NCBI GenBank assembly: GCA_937959115.1
Contig: CALGAW010000040.1
Location: forward strand, 1-64,000
Length of the DNA: 64,000 nt
Direction of reading: 5' to 3'
DNA from: an uncultured Saprospiraceae bacterium
Lineage (GTDB): Bacteria; Bacteroidota; Bacteroidia; Chitinophagales; Saprospiraceae
Positions 35,701 to 44,931 of the stretch are shown here, one piece after another. The position numbers were made by a program, and so were the translations under genes. Positions within the stretch are counted from its first letter, which is position 1. Each line of letters begins with the position of its first letter. Under the pieces are notes generated by a model that saw only the letters and a program-made list of their open reading frames with translations, made no database searches and had not been told where the DNA came from.

Positions 35701-36329
35701 TCCAAGCTAAAGAAATGGAAATATACCTACTAAGACACGGAGAAACAGACTATAACAAAAATAGAATCATTCAAGGAGGTGGAATCGATTCTCAACTAAA
35801 TTTAACTGGTATTTATCAAAGTGATTCATTCTTTAAACACTATAAAAAAGAGGCTTTTAACCTAGTCATCACCTCTACATTGCAACGGACGTATCAAACT
35901 GTAAAATCGTTTGTGCAATCAAATGTAAGGCATGAAGCCACTCCGTTGATCAATGAAATCCATTGGGGTGAGTATGAAGGTAAAAAAGGAAATCCTAAAA
36001 TGCATCTCGAATACATAAAGCTGACAGAAAACTGGAAAAATGGTGTTTGGGACGCAAAAATAAAAAATGGGGAAAGTGCCAACGAGTTAAAACAGCGCTT
36101 AGATCAATTCATTCAATACATAAAACAGCTTTCTGCCACCAAAATACTAGTTTGTTCGCATGGAAGAACGCTGAAAGGATTACTAGCAATGATGATCAAC
36201 CAATCAATCGGAGAAATGCATCATTATAAAATTCAAAATACTGGATTGTCAAAAATCCTGTTCAAAGATGAAACGTTCACGGTTGATTTTATTAATGACC
36301 TATCACATTTAAAGGGTATAAGGATATGA
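35697..36329 (+). CDS. Histidine phosphatase family protein within the menaquinone operon
   Basis: 210 residues. YLLRHGETDYNKN has the catalytic RHG histidine, LVCSHGRTLKGLL the second conserved His, and the N-terminal RIIQGGGIDSQLNLTG is typical of the phosphoglycerate mutase-like/alpha-ribazole phosphatase group. The substrate is unknown. The start at 35697 overlaps the mqnE stop by 4 nt; M7 (35715) would give a more typical N-terminus (MEIYLLRHGE) and is an alternative. Its own stop overlaps mqnA by 4 nt. This interlocking puts it in the menaquinone unit, though no phosphatase step is part of the known pathway. Confidence 0.9.
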   Translation: MIQAKEMEIYLLRHGETDYNKNRIIQGGGIDSQLNLTGIYQSDSFFKHYKKEAFNLVITSTLQRTYQTVKSFVQSNVRHEATPLINEIHWGEYEGKKGNPKMHLEYIKLTENWKNGVWDAKIKNGESANELKQRLDQFIQYIKQLSATKILVCSHGRTLKGLLAMMINQSIGEMHHYKIQNTGLSKILFKDETFTVDFINDLSHLKGIRI

Positions 36330-37108
36330 ACAGAATCAAAATTGCAGCTGTTTCTTATTTAAATACCAAACCATTTATAGATGGTCTTTCCTCTAGTGCA
36401 CTATCTGATCAGATCGACCTTACGCTTGAAATTCCTTCAAAATGTGCGGAGCGACTGATTTCAGGAGAAGTTGACCTGAGTTTGATCCCTGTTGCTGAAT
36501 TGCTAAAAATTAAATCTGCGAATATTATTTCTGATTATTGTATTGGAGCGAATGGGCCTGTGCATTCTGTTGCCATTTATGCCCAGCGCCCTATCCATGA
36601 GCTTAAGCGGATTTTTCTAGATTACCAGAGTCGCACAAGTGTTGCATTGACAAAGGTATTGCTAAAGAAACATTGGCAGTTAACACCAGAGCTGATTCAA
36701 GCAACGCCAGGCTACGAAAATCAAATTGGAGGAGACACCGGAGGACTAATCATTGGAGACCGAGCATTTGAAGCCAATCAGCGCTTTGACTATATATATG
36801 ATTTAGGTGATCATTGGAAACAGCTGACTGATATGCCTTTTGTTTTTGCTGCGTGGGTTGCCAACAAGCCACTACCCTTCTCTTTTGTTCAAGCGTTTAA
36901 CATCGCATTGAAAACTGGACTAGAAAATATCAAGGAAACCATTGATCATTATCAGCCAAAGTACAAAAGCATCAGTGTTAAAGAATATTTTTCAAACCAT
37001 ATTAGCTTTCATCTAGATGCCCAAAAGAAGCAAGCACTCCAACAGTTTCTCAAGTATTATGAATCAATTGATGATCAGGTAAAAATCCCAGAACTTTCCT
37101 TTCGTTAG
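36326..37108 (+). CDS. mqnA: Chorismate dehydratase (futalosine pathway)
   Basis: 260 residues. MqnA removes water from chorismate to give 3-(1-carboxyvinyloxy)benzoate, the substrate of MqnE. The fold is of the periplasmic-binding type but cytosolic. Conserved segments are IAAVSYLNTKPFIDGL (6-21), SGEVDLSLIPVAELL, the catalytic-region ISDYCIGANGPVHSVAIY, DYQSRTSVALTKVLL and DLGDHWKQLTDMPFVFAAWVA. Encoded together with mqnE through the phosphatase gene; mqnB, mqnC and mqnD are not in the window. Confidence 0.94.
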   Translation: MNRIKIAAVSYLNTKPFIDGLSSSALSDQIDLTLEIPSKCAERLISGEVDLSLIPVAELLKIKSANIISDYCIGANGPVHSVAIYAQRPIHELKRIFLDYQSRTSVALTKVLLKKHWQLTPELIQATPGYENQIGGDTGGLIIGDRAFEANQRFDYIYDLGDHWKQLTDMPFVFAAWVANKPLPFSFVQAFNIALKTGLENIKETIDHYQPKYKSISVKEYFSNHISFHLDAQKKQALQQFLKYYESIDDQVKIPELSFR

Positions 37109-37250
37109 AGTTTCTTAAGTTCATATAATAAGCATTCGTGTTTTTATCCTATTGCTTGGTTTAACGATTATATAATCTTTGCTGATTGAACTATAATTAA
37201 ACAACTAGCCTAAACCTAGGTTAAAACGATAAAAATTATCAATTAAATAC

Positions 37251-37258
37251 TACCTTTG
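37251..37258 (+). promoter_or_regulatory. -7 box (TACCTTTG) for gldC
   Basis: TAnnTTTG followed by CCGC, 25 nt before the gldC ATG at 37283. Confidence 0.55.
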
Positions 37259-37282
37259 CCGCAATAAAACAAATGATTTGTC

Positions 37283-37627
37283 ATGAGTAAAGATAAAGTA
37301 GTTGAAACGAAAGAAATCACCATTTCTGTAGGATTAGACGACAGCAATATGCCTGTCCATATGGAATGGACTACAGAAGGAAAGACCCAAGAAATCAAGG
37401 GAATGCTACTTTCTGTTTTTGATAAGGAATACCGAGACACCTACAAGGTAGATCTATGGACCATGGACATGCAAATCCAGGAAATGGACCGGCTTTTCTA
37501 TCAAACACTTCGAGGGATGGCTGACACTTACTTTACAGCCACAAAAAACAACAAACTGGCATCAGAAATGCGCCAGTTTGTCGAGTACTTTGGCGAACAA
37601 TCAGGTGCTCTGCCAAAGGAAAATTAA
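37283..37627 (+). CDS. gldC: Gliding motility protein GldC
   Basis: 114 residues, cytosolic, matching GldC in length and in EITISVGLDDSNMPVHMEW, IKGMLLSVFDKEYRDTYKVDLWT and MQEMDRLFYQTLRGMADTY-like segments. GldC is a small soluble protein linked to Bacteroidota gliding, whose exact role is not settled. Its presence fits the T9SS genes of this window but does not prove that the organism glides. Monocistronic, convergent with the glycine-rich protein gene. Confidence 0.92.
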   Translation: MSKDKVVETKEITISVGLDDSNMPVHMEWTTEGKTQEIKGMLLSVFDKEYRDTYKVDLWTMDMQIQEMDRLFYQTLRGMADTYFTATKNNKLASEMRQFVEYFGEQSGALPKEN

Positions 37628-37655
37628 TAGATAGATTAATAAAGGATCTTATAGT

Positions 37656-39560
37656 TTAGAGGATCGAAACTTTCCTGTTGAAAGATTCTTCTCCAATAAT
37701 TGCTTGCAAAATGTAGGTTCCTTTTCCTAGTTGATTCTCAAGTTGCAGCTCAATTGTTGAAATACCACTTTCTAATTGAACCGTTTGAGTGATTACTTTT
37801 CTCCCCATCATATCGTATAGCAGAATTTCTACATCTTGATTGCTACTTGTTCTAAATTCCAAGGTTAACTGACGACCTCTGTACGCTGGATTTGGGTATA
37901 CGGAAAGCATTGGCTTGTCATTTTCAAATCGAACAAACTTTATCTCGGAATAAGTAGCAAGACCATCGATATCTACTGACTTTATTCTGTAGTAGTTTAA
38001 GCCTGTGTTTGGCTTTCTATCCACAAAATGATAAGCGGTAGAAGTAGTGCTATTCCCAATCGCAGTCACTTCCCCGATTGCCTTGAATGCTTCGCCATGT
38101 TGGCTTCTTTCAATGAAAAAGATATCGTTGTTAAGTTCTGAAGCTGTGCTCCACTCTAACAATGCAGTGACTCCTTCTGCCTCAACCATAAAATCTGTTA
38201 ATTCAACAGCTAATAGATCACAGCCTGTATTGTTGATCGAGCCAGATGTAATCTCTCCGATCGAGTTTAAGATTTCGCCATTTGTCCCAGCAGTAGCTCC
38301 TACAGGCGAGCCTTGACAGTTACTTACGGGATGGACGTTTGTTCCTGGAACACCTCCTACGGAAGAAACTAAAGCCATGGCTGGGTAAGCGCCCTCAAAC
38401 TTAACGATTCCTCCAGAGCCGCCACCTCCAGGTCCCCAACAACGAGGATTAGAGTTATCGCTAACACTTCCGCCATCACCACCTTCTATTGTAATATTTA
38501 AGGGTGTTGTAAACAACGGGCACTCTAGGAAAACACTTCCTCCAGCACCACCACCGCCGCCACCATCTCCGCCAGCAGTTACAGGTACATCTAACCCGTT
38601 CGAAATAATAGCATTTGAGTTTCCAGTGATTTGACTAGCGATTATAATAACAATTCCACCACCAGTCCCACCAGATGTTCCTACATTGTTGTTTCCTTGA
38701 CCAGCACCACCGCCACCACCAAGAAACAATCGATTGGTAGAGAATAGTGGGTAACCACCGATCCCAGGGTGTGTTCCTTTACAATTAAAAAAACCAGCTT
38801 CTCCGTTTTCACCTCCTAGGCCACCTGCAATCGTATTGCTACCTCCAGCGCCTCCAGCATTGTGGTCATTTCCTCCACCCCCTCCATTCGCACAAGCTCC
38901 TTTACCGTATTGGCGGGAAGCAGGTAATACAGCAATGCTCTCCCCTTTTTGTCCTCCATCATCTGAACTTGGATAAAAGTAATCTGGACGGGAAGTTAAA
39001 AAAGTACAGTTAAAGCCGGAATTGGCAAATGTTCCACCTCTAAATCCTTTTCCGGACATATCAATGTTACCAGCCAATATAAGATTGCTGGCTTCTAGCA
39101 CAAAGACACCGCCCTCAGAGCCGTTCCAAGCTGGAGCGTCTACTGTTCCATTGACTACGACATCTGCATAAATAGGAATCTTTATAATTTGTACAATCCC
39201 TGCTGGATCATAAGTAAGGTCTAATAAATAATCAAGAATCAACGCATTCCCGACGATATCACAGATCTGTGCTATTTCATAATTACCAGCACCATTGTAA
39301 TCACTCACACTACCAAAGGCAGCAGTGTTTGTTTGATTTACTACAGCTCCTTGCATTTGGATCACAAGAATTTTATCATTGATGGCAAATCCAGAAGGAT
39401 TAGCAACATTAACGGTAGCAGTCGTAGGAGTAATTGTTGTAGCAACAGTTTGTGTATAAAATTGTGTTCCTGAAATAGCTACTTGTGCAGAAACTGAAAT
39501 TGATAGTGTAAAAAATAAAAATGGGAGGATTACCTTTAAAAATGTAAAAGTTCGCTTCAT
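37656..39560 (-). CDS. Glycine-rich secreted protein with type-A T9SS sorting domain
   Basis: 634 residues. A signal peptide (ends SVSAQ, ~25) is followed by a beta domain (~26-150, with INDKILVIQMQGAVV). A glycine-rich region of ~200 residues (~200-400) has GGAGG, GGGGG and GGxGG runs and shares the layout of surface glycine-rich fibrous domains. A fibronectin-like region (~455-545; ATLEWSTASELNNDIFFIERS and VDRKPNTGLNYYRIKSVD) precedes the type-A sorting domain (~552-634; LSVYPNPAYRGRQLTLEF, YDMMGRKV). Secreted by T9SS and then released or surface-attached. The Gly-rich part may form a sheet or coat; the ligand is unknown. Confidence 0.9.
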   Translation of the reverse strand: MKRTFTFLKVILPFLFFTLSISVSAQVAISGTQFYTQTVATTITPTTATVNVANPSGFAINDKILVIQMQGAVVNQTNTAAFGSVSDYNGAGNYEIAQICDIVGNALILDYLLDLTYDPAGIVQIIKIPIYADVVVNGTVDAPAWNGSEGGVFVLEASNLILAGNIDMSGKGFRGGTFANSGFNCTFLTSRPDYFYPSSDDGGQKGESIAVLPASRQYGKGACANGGGGGNDHNAGGAGGSNTIAGGLGGENGEAGFFNCKGTHPGIGGYPLFSTNRLFLGGGGGAGQGNNNVGTSGGTGGGIVIIIASQITGNSNAIISNGLDVPVTAGGDGGGGGGAGGSVFLECPLFTTPLNITIEGGDGGSVSDNSNPRCWGPGGGGSGGIVKFEGAYPAMALVSSVGGVPGTNVHPVSNCQGSPVGATAGTNGEILNSIGEITSGSINNTGCDLLAVELTDFMVEAEGVTALLEWSTASELNNDIFFIERSQHGEAFKAIGEVTAIGNSTTSTAYHFVDRKPNTGLNYYRIKSVDIDGLATYSEIKFVRFENDKPMLSVYPNPAYRGRQLTLEFRTSSNQDVEILLYDMMGRKVITQTVQLESGISTIELQLENQLGKGTYILQAIIGEESFNRKVSIL

Positions 39561-39897
39561 CTGTGGGCTTTTAAGTTAAAATAATAGTGTAAAGATACTA
39601 CGTCATTCAGACGGATACAAAGCTAAATGTCACATTTTTGAAAAACAAACCTATTTTTTGAGCAATAGAATATTTTGAATATTAAAATTCTAAGGGTTTA
39701 ACTTATTTGATAGAATTTACTACAAAATGAATTGAACACACAAATTGTACAATAACAGCATCTTATATTCATTTTACCTATTGACCCCTTCTGTCCAAAG
39801 GTATTTTTTTAGAAGATTTTGAAAATTATCATTGGTTCAATATTCTTCTTATTTTTGAACTGAAGATTGTAGCATGTTTTTTGATTCAAGAGATCAT
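39561..39897 (+). other. AT-rich divergent spacer with one -7 box
   Basis: The ~337-bp gap between divergent genes has no convincing reading frame. A TAnnTTTG match (TATTTTTG, 39850-39857) lies 41 nt before the chosen DUF1573 start at 39898 and would drive the DUF1573 and pentapeptide genes. Confidence 0.5.
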
Positions 39898-40269
39898 ATG
39901 ATTCGGTTAATTTTCGTCTTTATTTTATACACCAATATTGCAATTGGCCAGCAGAATGCGTTCAAGAGCGTGCAATGGGATACACTTGTCCACAATTTTG
40001 ACACCTTGTATTCCAAAGAATCTGTCTACTACGAATTTGAATTTACAAGTCTGAAAGATATGCCTCTTCTGATTGATAACGTACGGACTACTTGTGGCTG
40101 TGCTGCACCAGACTGGTCTTATGACCCGATTGAGCCGAAATCTAGAAATAAGATCAACATCAAATTTACGCCTAAAACAACTGGGTATTTTGAGAAAAAA
40201 ATAAAAGTGTTTTTCAATGAACAAAAAAAGCCTGATTTACTATTAATCAAGGGTTTTGTAGTATTATAA
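39898..40269 (+). CDS. DUF1573 small secreted protein
   Basis: 123 residues from the ATG at 39898 (MIRLIFVF...), which starts directly on a signal peptide ending IAIGQ. The in-frame ATG at 39874 adds eight residues (MFFDSRDH) before the signal and is less likely. The DUF1573 fold is an Ig-like sandwich, with the conserved VRTTCGCAAPDWSYDPIEPKS (Cys pair) followed by INIKFTPKTTGYFEKKI. It is periplasmic or on the surface, function unknown. The pentapeptide gene follows after 7 nt. Confidence 0.85.
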   Translation: MIRLIFVFILYTNIAIGQQNAFKSVQWDTLVHNFDTLYSKESVYYEFEFTSLKDMPLLIDNVRTTCGCAAPDWSYDPIEPKSRNKINIKFTPKTTGYFEKKIKVFFNEQKKPDLLLIKGFVVL

Positions 40270-40276
40270 TCTTGCA

Positions 40277-40849
40277 ATGAATCGTTTTTCAGAAGAAGTT
40301 TTCAAGGGCAAACAATACACAGACAGCCCATTAGAGAAGGGCAAATACATTGATTGTGAATTCCAGAATTGCAGCTTCCTGTCTTCCAATCTCCTCGATA
40401 TTGAGTTCATAGAATGTATCTTTACTGATTGTGATCTAAGCCTTTGCGCAATCGGCAATACCGCCTTCAAAGATATTAAGTTTGTCGACTGTAAACTACT
40501 AGGAATCGATTTCAGTACCTGCAATGATTTTCTGCTGGCTCTTGATTTTCAGTCCTGTAACTTAAGCAACGCCAACTTCTACAAGCTCACCCTCCAATCA
40601 ACCCAGTTCTATACTTGTCAATTGAAGGGTGTAGATTTCTCTAATTGTGATTTACAGAAGGCTGTTTTTACTGATTCAAATTTGGATCAAGCTGTGTTCG
40701 AAAAGACCAATCTCGAAAAAGCTGATTTTAGATCTGCAATTGGCTATTCGATTGACCCAGAGCACAATAATATTAAAGGAGCCAAGTTTTCTCGTGCCTC
40801 TATTGATGGACTTTTAGCAAAATATCGGGTTATAATTGTTAATGATTAA
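40277..40849 (+). CDS. Pentapeptide-repeat protein
   Basis: 190 residues, built from pentapeptide repeats (A/C/S)(D/N)(L/F)xx: for example CEFQNCSFLSSNL, ADFRSA, ANFYKLTL, GVDFSNCDLQKAVF. These stack into a right-handed quadrilateral beta-helix. No signal peptide. Length and repeat density match the soluble MfpA/Qnr-like proteins, but many cytosolic pentapeptide proteins of this size have no known role in gyrase protection, so no resistance function is claimed. Cotranscribed with DUF1573. Confidence 0.88.
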   Translation: MNRFSEEVFKGKQYTDSPLEKGKYIDCEFQNCSFLSSNLLDIEFIECIFTDCDLSLCAIGNTAFKDIKFVDCKLLGIDFSTCNDFLLALDFQSCNLSNANFYKLTLQSTQFYTCQLKGVDFSNCDLQKAVFTDSNLDQAVFEKTNLEKADFRSAIGYSIDPEHNNIKGAKFSRASIDGLLAKYRVIIVND

Positions 40850-40928
40850 TATTTAATTGGCCAAGGATCGTACTCGGTTTTCATTTCTCATAAGATTTTC
40901 ATTTCATTCCGCTTAGTTCCGAACCTTC

Positions 40929-42233
40929 TTAATTCCGAAAAGGAACCCGCATATTCTCCAACTTTGCATTGTTAAGTAACACCACCTTCCCTTTTCGTCC
41001 TCCTTTCCCAATCACTCGAATGCCTGCCCACTGTTCATCGCAATCATTTTCTATTGTTGCACCGTCTAGAATCAGTGTTGCGCCTTTCTGAACAACGATT
41101 TGGGCTTCTCTAGGCAAAGATACCCGACATTTGATCGTTAGAGTATTGCCAGGCTGAATCACGATGTGGCTTTCTAGATCTCTTGCCCCTTTCCAAGTTA
41201 TGTCTTTTTCAATCATTACAGGATTGTCATTGTCTAATTCGCACCAAGTACGCACAAGCACTTTTCGTTGAGAGGAACGTTTGTTGGCAAAGTTTCGCTG
41301 AACGATGCCTATTTGACAAGGTGACCAACTGTTTTGGTGTGTGTTATAATCCATCACATTGTTCGACCAGTTTTCTCTGCAGTTACCTCTTCCCTGGCCT
41401 TGTGAGTAGCAGTTGTTGTGGTTGGGTGTATCCTCGCAGCCATCATTGCCTCCCCAGGTGTGCGCTAGGCCGAGTACGTGTCCCAGTTCATGATTATAGA
41501 CGCCGTGACAGAACCAGGCACTTCGAACAAACGGTTTCCCCTTTTTGATGATCGTGTCTTTTAGTGTGGCATAGGAGCCTGCAATCTTTGTCCAATTTTG
41601 TGAAGGAAATGCAATACCACATAGCTGATTTCTGTAGGACTTCGATTCTAAACTATCAGGATGATGTGGCATCACAAAAACATTGAGCACCTCGTTCTTT
41701 AGATGGCCATATTTCTCAAACACGCCTTTGCTATAGTCATTTCTAGTTTTCCCTTTGTTGACAAACCAATACAATTCATCATCATAATGGTAATAAATCC
41801 CAGTATCATTCTTTTTGTTCGGATCTGGAGTTAAAACATATTGATAACCAGGATATAAAGCAGGATTATTATTATTTAATGGTAAATGCATTTTTACATT
41901 CTTCTTGATCTTATGGTTGATGTTCCAAATCAACTCTTTGATATAGGCAGGGGCTTTTTCCTTACTAATATTATTATTCCCATTTTTATCATACATAAAA
42001 TGAAAATTTACTTTAACCTGACGCGAAGGCATGTGATTCGGAAAATCTGGATCTGGCAAATAATTTAAAGGGTCGCCACAATTCACTGGATCTGAGTCGT
42101 TAACATCAGTATTTAAAGGAGATAAACCAGTTTCAGCAACGATAACATCATCCTTTGAAACGTACGCTCCCTCTTCTTTTGACCAAATTGTTAGGGAAAA
42201 AATTCCAATGATTGTAACAATTAATATTCTCAT
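40929..42233 (-). CDS. M43-type zinc metalloprotease, C-terminally short
   Basis: 434 residues. Signal peptide ~1-18 (MRILIVTIIGIFSLTIWS). The zinc site is H248, E249, H252 and H258 in HELGHVLGLAH, and the Met-turn is M294 in NVMDYN, with the WGGNDGCEDTPNHNNC loop typical of pappalysin-like M43 proteases of T9SS bacteria. After the catalytic domain, two beta-helix-like repeats (GATLILDGATIENDCDEQWAGI) begin, then the frame stops at LENMRVPFRN. A T9SS sorting domain would be expected here but is missing. Convergent with the pentapeptide gene. Confidence 0.85.
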   Translation of the reverse strand: MRILIVTIIGIFSLTIWSKEEGAYVSKDDVIVAETGLSPLNTDVNDSDPVNCGDPLNYLPDPDFPNHMPSRQVKVNFHFMYDKNGNNNISKEKAPAYIKELIWNINHKIKKNVKMHLPLNNNNPALYPGYQYVLTPDPNKKNDTGIYYHYDDELYWFVNKGKTRNDYSKGVFEKYGHLKNEVLNVFVMPHHPDSLESKSYRNQLCGIAFPSQNWTKIAGSYATLKDTIIKKGKPFVRSAWFCHGVYNHELGHVLGLAHTWGGNDGCEDTPNHNNCYSQGQGRGNCRENWSNNVMDYNTHQNSWSPCQIGIVQRNFANKRSSQRKVLVRTWCELDNDNPVMIEKDITWKGARDLESHIVIQPGNTLTIKCRVSLPREAQIVVQKGATLILDGATIENDCDEQWAGIRVIGKGGRKGKVVLLNNAKLENMRVPFRN

Positions 42234-42302
42234 GTTGATAAATTTACTTCAAAAGATTTAAATTTGCATTTTAATGTTTAATTCAAAGGAGGTTTATTGT
42301 GC

Positions 42303-42310
42303 TAAATTTG
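42303..42310 (+). promoter_or_regulatory. -7 box (TAAATTTG) for the TPR lipoprotein
   Basis: TAnnTTTG match 91 nt before the ATG at 42401. A second copy (TAAATTTG) sits at 42259-42266. Either could serve. Confidence 0.35.
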
Positions 42311-42400
42311 CTTTAAATTGCCCATAAAATCAAACATTAGTTATTATTAATCAAAATTTAGACCTAAAATAAAAGCAGTTTGTTTTTCAATATTTTAACT

Positions 42401-43708
42401 ATGAAAATAAATATCATTCTAACCATGCTCGCGTTTTGTTTATTTGCAACTTCTTGTACCCAATCTGGAAGTGATCAAATTGCAGAGTTGGAGAAAAAAA
42501 CGAAAGAAGCTCCGAACAAAGATGACTTTATCGAATTAGAACGAAGCTATGTAAAGTATGTTAAGAAAAATCCGTCAAATACAGAATGGAATGGCCGTTA
42601 CCTTTACAGAGCGGGGGCGCTTAACTATCAAATTCAGAATTTCAAAAAAGCTGAAGCGCTACTTAAACAAGGGATTGAAGAGTTTGGTAGCTCTCCAGCA
42701 ACACCTAATAGTGCCGTATTGTTAGCAAAAATCTATGAAGAAAACTTCAGAAAAAAAGAGGAAGCAACGAAGTACTACAAAATGGTTTTTGACAATCATA
42801 AAGGCACTGATGCTTGGAAGGAAGCTGAATTATACTTTATGCCCAAAGATCAAAAACTGGAGGTTTACATAGCACGTCAAGAAAAGAAATTGGCTGAAAA
42901 TCCTGGAAAATCTGGTATTAACCTTAACGCTGCGACAGAGTTACGCAAGTTTTACAACGAATATATCAATACGGTAGAAGGCAAGTCTGATATGAAGAGT
43001 GATGTGTTGCTTAAAAGTGCCGTCTTGAATTTACGGACAAACAACTTGACTTCTGCTACAGCCAACCTAAAGCAAATAATTGATAATGAATCATTTAAAA
43101 AGAACAAACCAGAAGCGTTACTTACACTAGCTGATCTCTATGAGAATGATTTGAATCGTTATGCTGATGCTAAAGAAATGAGTGATTTGTTTATCAAAGA
43201 ATACCCAAATCACAAAAATGTGAGCATCGCAAAAGAGTTTTCTCTTCCTAAAAACGATAAGATTAGAGCCAAAATTAAAAAACTGGAAGCCGAAATCTAC
43301 TCTAAAGAGCAAAAGGGACGACTAGATCGTAGAAAAGCATCTCGCTTGATCAACGCATATGAAGCACATGCAAAGGAACTGCCAAAGGACCCTAATACGC
43401 CTGAATATTTATATAAGGCTGGAGAAGTAGCGCGTTCTATCAATGATTTTAGTAGGGCAATCTCTTCTTGGGAGAAAATTTATGCTGACTACAGAAGTTT
43501 CAAAAAAGCGCCTCAAGCATTATTCCTTCAGGGTTTTATCTATGAAAATGATTACAAAGACTTAGACAAAGCAACTAAGATCTACAAAACATTCCTTTCT
43601 AAGTATCCAAAACATGACTTAGCAGATGATGTCCAATTTTCATTAAAACACCTAGGAAAACCTGCTGACGAAATCATTCAGGGCTTTAGTAAGGAGAAGG
43701 GGAAGTAA
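42401..43708 (+). CDS. TPR-type lipoprotein
   Basis: 435 residues from the ATG at 42401, which starts directly on a lipoprotein signal ending LFATSC (Cys19); the in-frame start at 42380 is less likely. The mature part contains many tetratricopeptide-like helical pairs (GRYLYRAGALNYQIQNFKKAEA, LTLADLYENDLNRYADAKEM, FLQGFIYENDYKDLDKATKIYK). The layout resembles BamD/YbgF-type TPR lipoproteins at the inner leaflet of the outer membrane, but no BamD signature is certain. A hairpin follows the stop. Confidence 0.82.
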   Translation: MKINIILTMLAFCLFATSCTQSGSDQIAELEKKTKEAPNKDDFIELERSYVKYVKKNPSNTEWNGRYLYRAGALNYQIQNFKKAEALLKQGIEEFGSSPATPNSAVLLAKIYEENFRKKEEATKYYKMVFDNHKGTDAWKEAELYFMPKDQKLEVYIARQEKKLAENPGKSGINLNAATELRKFYNEYINTVEGKSDMKSDVLLKSAVLNLRTNNLTSATANLKQIIDNESFKKNKPEALLTLADLYENDLNRYADAKEMSDLFIKEYPNHKNVSIAKEFSLPKNDKIRAKIKKLEAEIYSKEQKGRLDRRKASRLINAYEAHAKELPKDPNTPEYLYKAGEVARSINDFSRAISSWEKIYADYRSFKKAPQALFLQGFIYENDYKDLDKATKIYKTFLSKYPKHDLADDVQFSLKHLGKPADEIIQGFSKEKGK

Positions 43709-43738
43709 TTACTAATTATCCGCTAAATCTGAGCGTAA

Positions 43739-43771
43739 AGAGGAAACAGTTGATTGAAATCAGTCTCCTCT
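43739..43771 (+). terminator. Possible terminator hairpin
   Basis: AGAGGA (43739-43744) pairs with TCCTCT (43766-43771), and TGATT/AATCA can pair inside. The sequence after it is AT-rich (ATTTAATTA) but without a clean T-run, so termination here is only a possibility. Confidence 0.35.
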
Positions 43772-43832
43772 ATTTAATTATAAATTGAGATAACATCTTT
43801 CGAATTTTGCCGTTAATGCATTAAAAAGAACT

Positions 43833-44831
43833 ATGCGAATTCTGTTTTTAATTCTAATTGTTGGTCTTACTGCAGGTCAGGCGGTTGCTCAGTCTGTACT
43901 TGCATTGGTGAAGAAAGCTGATAAGTTTGGTTTCATAAATACAGAAGGCAATATCTCTATTCCGATACAATACGAAGATGCCTACTCTTTTCATGACGGG
44001 CTCGCCCCTGTAAAGCTCGATGGAAAATGGGGATATGTTGACAAATCAGGCAAAACTGTCATCCCTCATCAGTTTGATGAGGCTGTCTGGTTTTGGGAAG
44101 GCGTTGGTGCAGTAAAAAAAGGAGATTACTGGGGATTCATCAGCCCAACAGGCAATACGGTCATCCCTTTTGAGTATGAATATGCCTTTGCCTTTTCAGA
44201 AGGACTAGCAGCTGTGGTAAAAGATGACCGTTCTGGCTATATTGATAAAACAGGAAAAACAGTGATTCCATTTATCTATAACGACGCGTTTGACTTCCAC
44301 AAAGGCATTGGGCCAGTCACAGACACTCTTGGATACATCAAATTCATTGACAAACAGCATAATGAAATAGAAAAGCCCTACCTAAATCAACTCATCATCA
44401 AAAAAGCAACGGTGCTAACCTACTATGGTAAAAATGAGAAAATCGGCATCAAAGGCAAGCGTGGCAAGGTCCTTACAGAACCCAAGTATGACGCACTCAG
44501 CTCTTTCAAATACGGTAAAGCATTCTACAAAATCGAAGACAGCAAATACGGTCTTGTCAACAAATGTGGCAAAGTGATTTTCAATCCAATGTACGATGAT
44601 GCTGGCGGTTTCAATGATAAGCTCGCACCGGTAAAAATTGATGGGAAATGGGGATACATCCACCACCGAAAAGGCTTTAAGATCTCTCCCAAATTTGTAC
44701 GCGCTGGTTCCTTCAACAACAAAATGGCTCCTGTGGCGAATGAAGAAGGGTTCTGGGGATTCATTAATATCGACGGGAAATTAGTGGTTGACTATTTGTA
44801 TGAGGAGCATTCTGACATGGGATTTTACTAG
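43833..44831 (+). CDS. WG-repeat protein
   Basis: 332 residues. Signal peptide (ends AVAQ, ~20) followed by tandem WG repeats of ~25-30 residues: GFINTEGNISIPIQYEDAYS, GYVDKSGKTVIPHQFDEAVW, GFISPTGNTVIPFEYEYAF, GYIDKTGKTVIPFIYNDAF, and others. The units have a G(Y/F)I(D/N).G(K/N).VIP.(Q/Y)(Y/F)(D/E)(D/E)A pattern and probably form beta-propeller-like or open arrays that bind proteins. One unit in the middle (~155-200) is degenerate. Function unknown; probably cell-envelope. Confidence 0.85.
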   Translation: MRILFLILIVGLTAGQAVAQSVLALVKKADKFGFINTEGNISIPIQYEDAYSFHDGLAPVKLDGKWGYVDKSGKTVIPHQFDEAVWFWEGVGAVKKGDYWGFISPTGNTVIPFEYEYAFAFSEGLAAVVKDDRSGYIDKTGKTVIPFIYNDAFDFHKGIGPVTDTLGYIKFIDKQHNEIEKPYLNQLIIKKATVLTYYGKNEKIGIKGKRGKVLTEPKYDALSSFKYGKAFYKIEDSKYGLVNKCGKVIFNPMYDDAGGFNDKLAPVKIDGKWGYIHHRKGFKISPKFVRAGSFNNKMAPVANEEGFWGFINIDGKLVVDYLYEEHSDMGFY

Positions 44832-44931
44832 TGGAAAATACAGCATTAGGATTGTATTGATTGATTGGATCTTTATATTGGTTTTAAATCATTCGTCCTA
44901 GTAAAGACAATGGTTCAACCTAATCCGAATT

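Noticed and set aside
40277-40849. Qnr-type quinolone resistance
   Set aside because: Pentapeptide repeats alone do not show gyrase protection; the Qnr loops and dimer module cannot be recognised.
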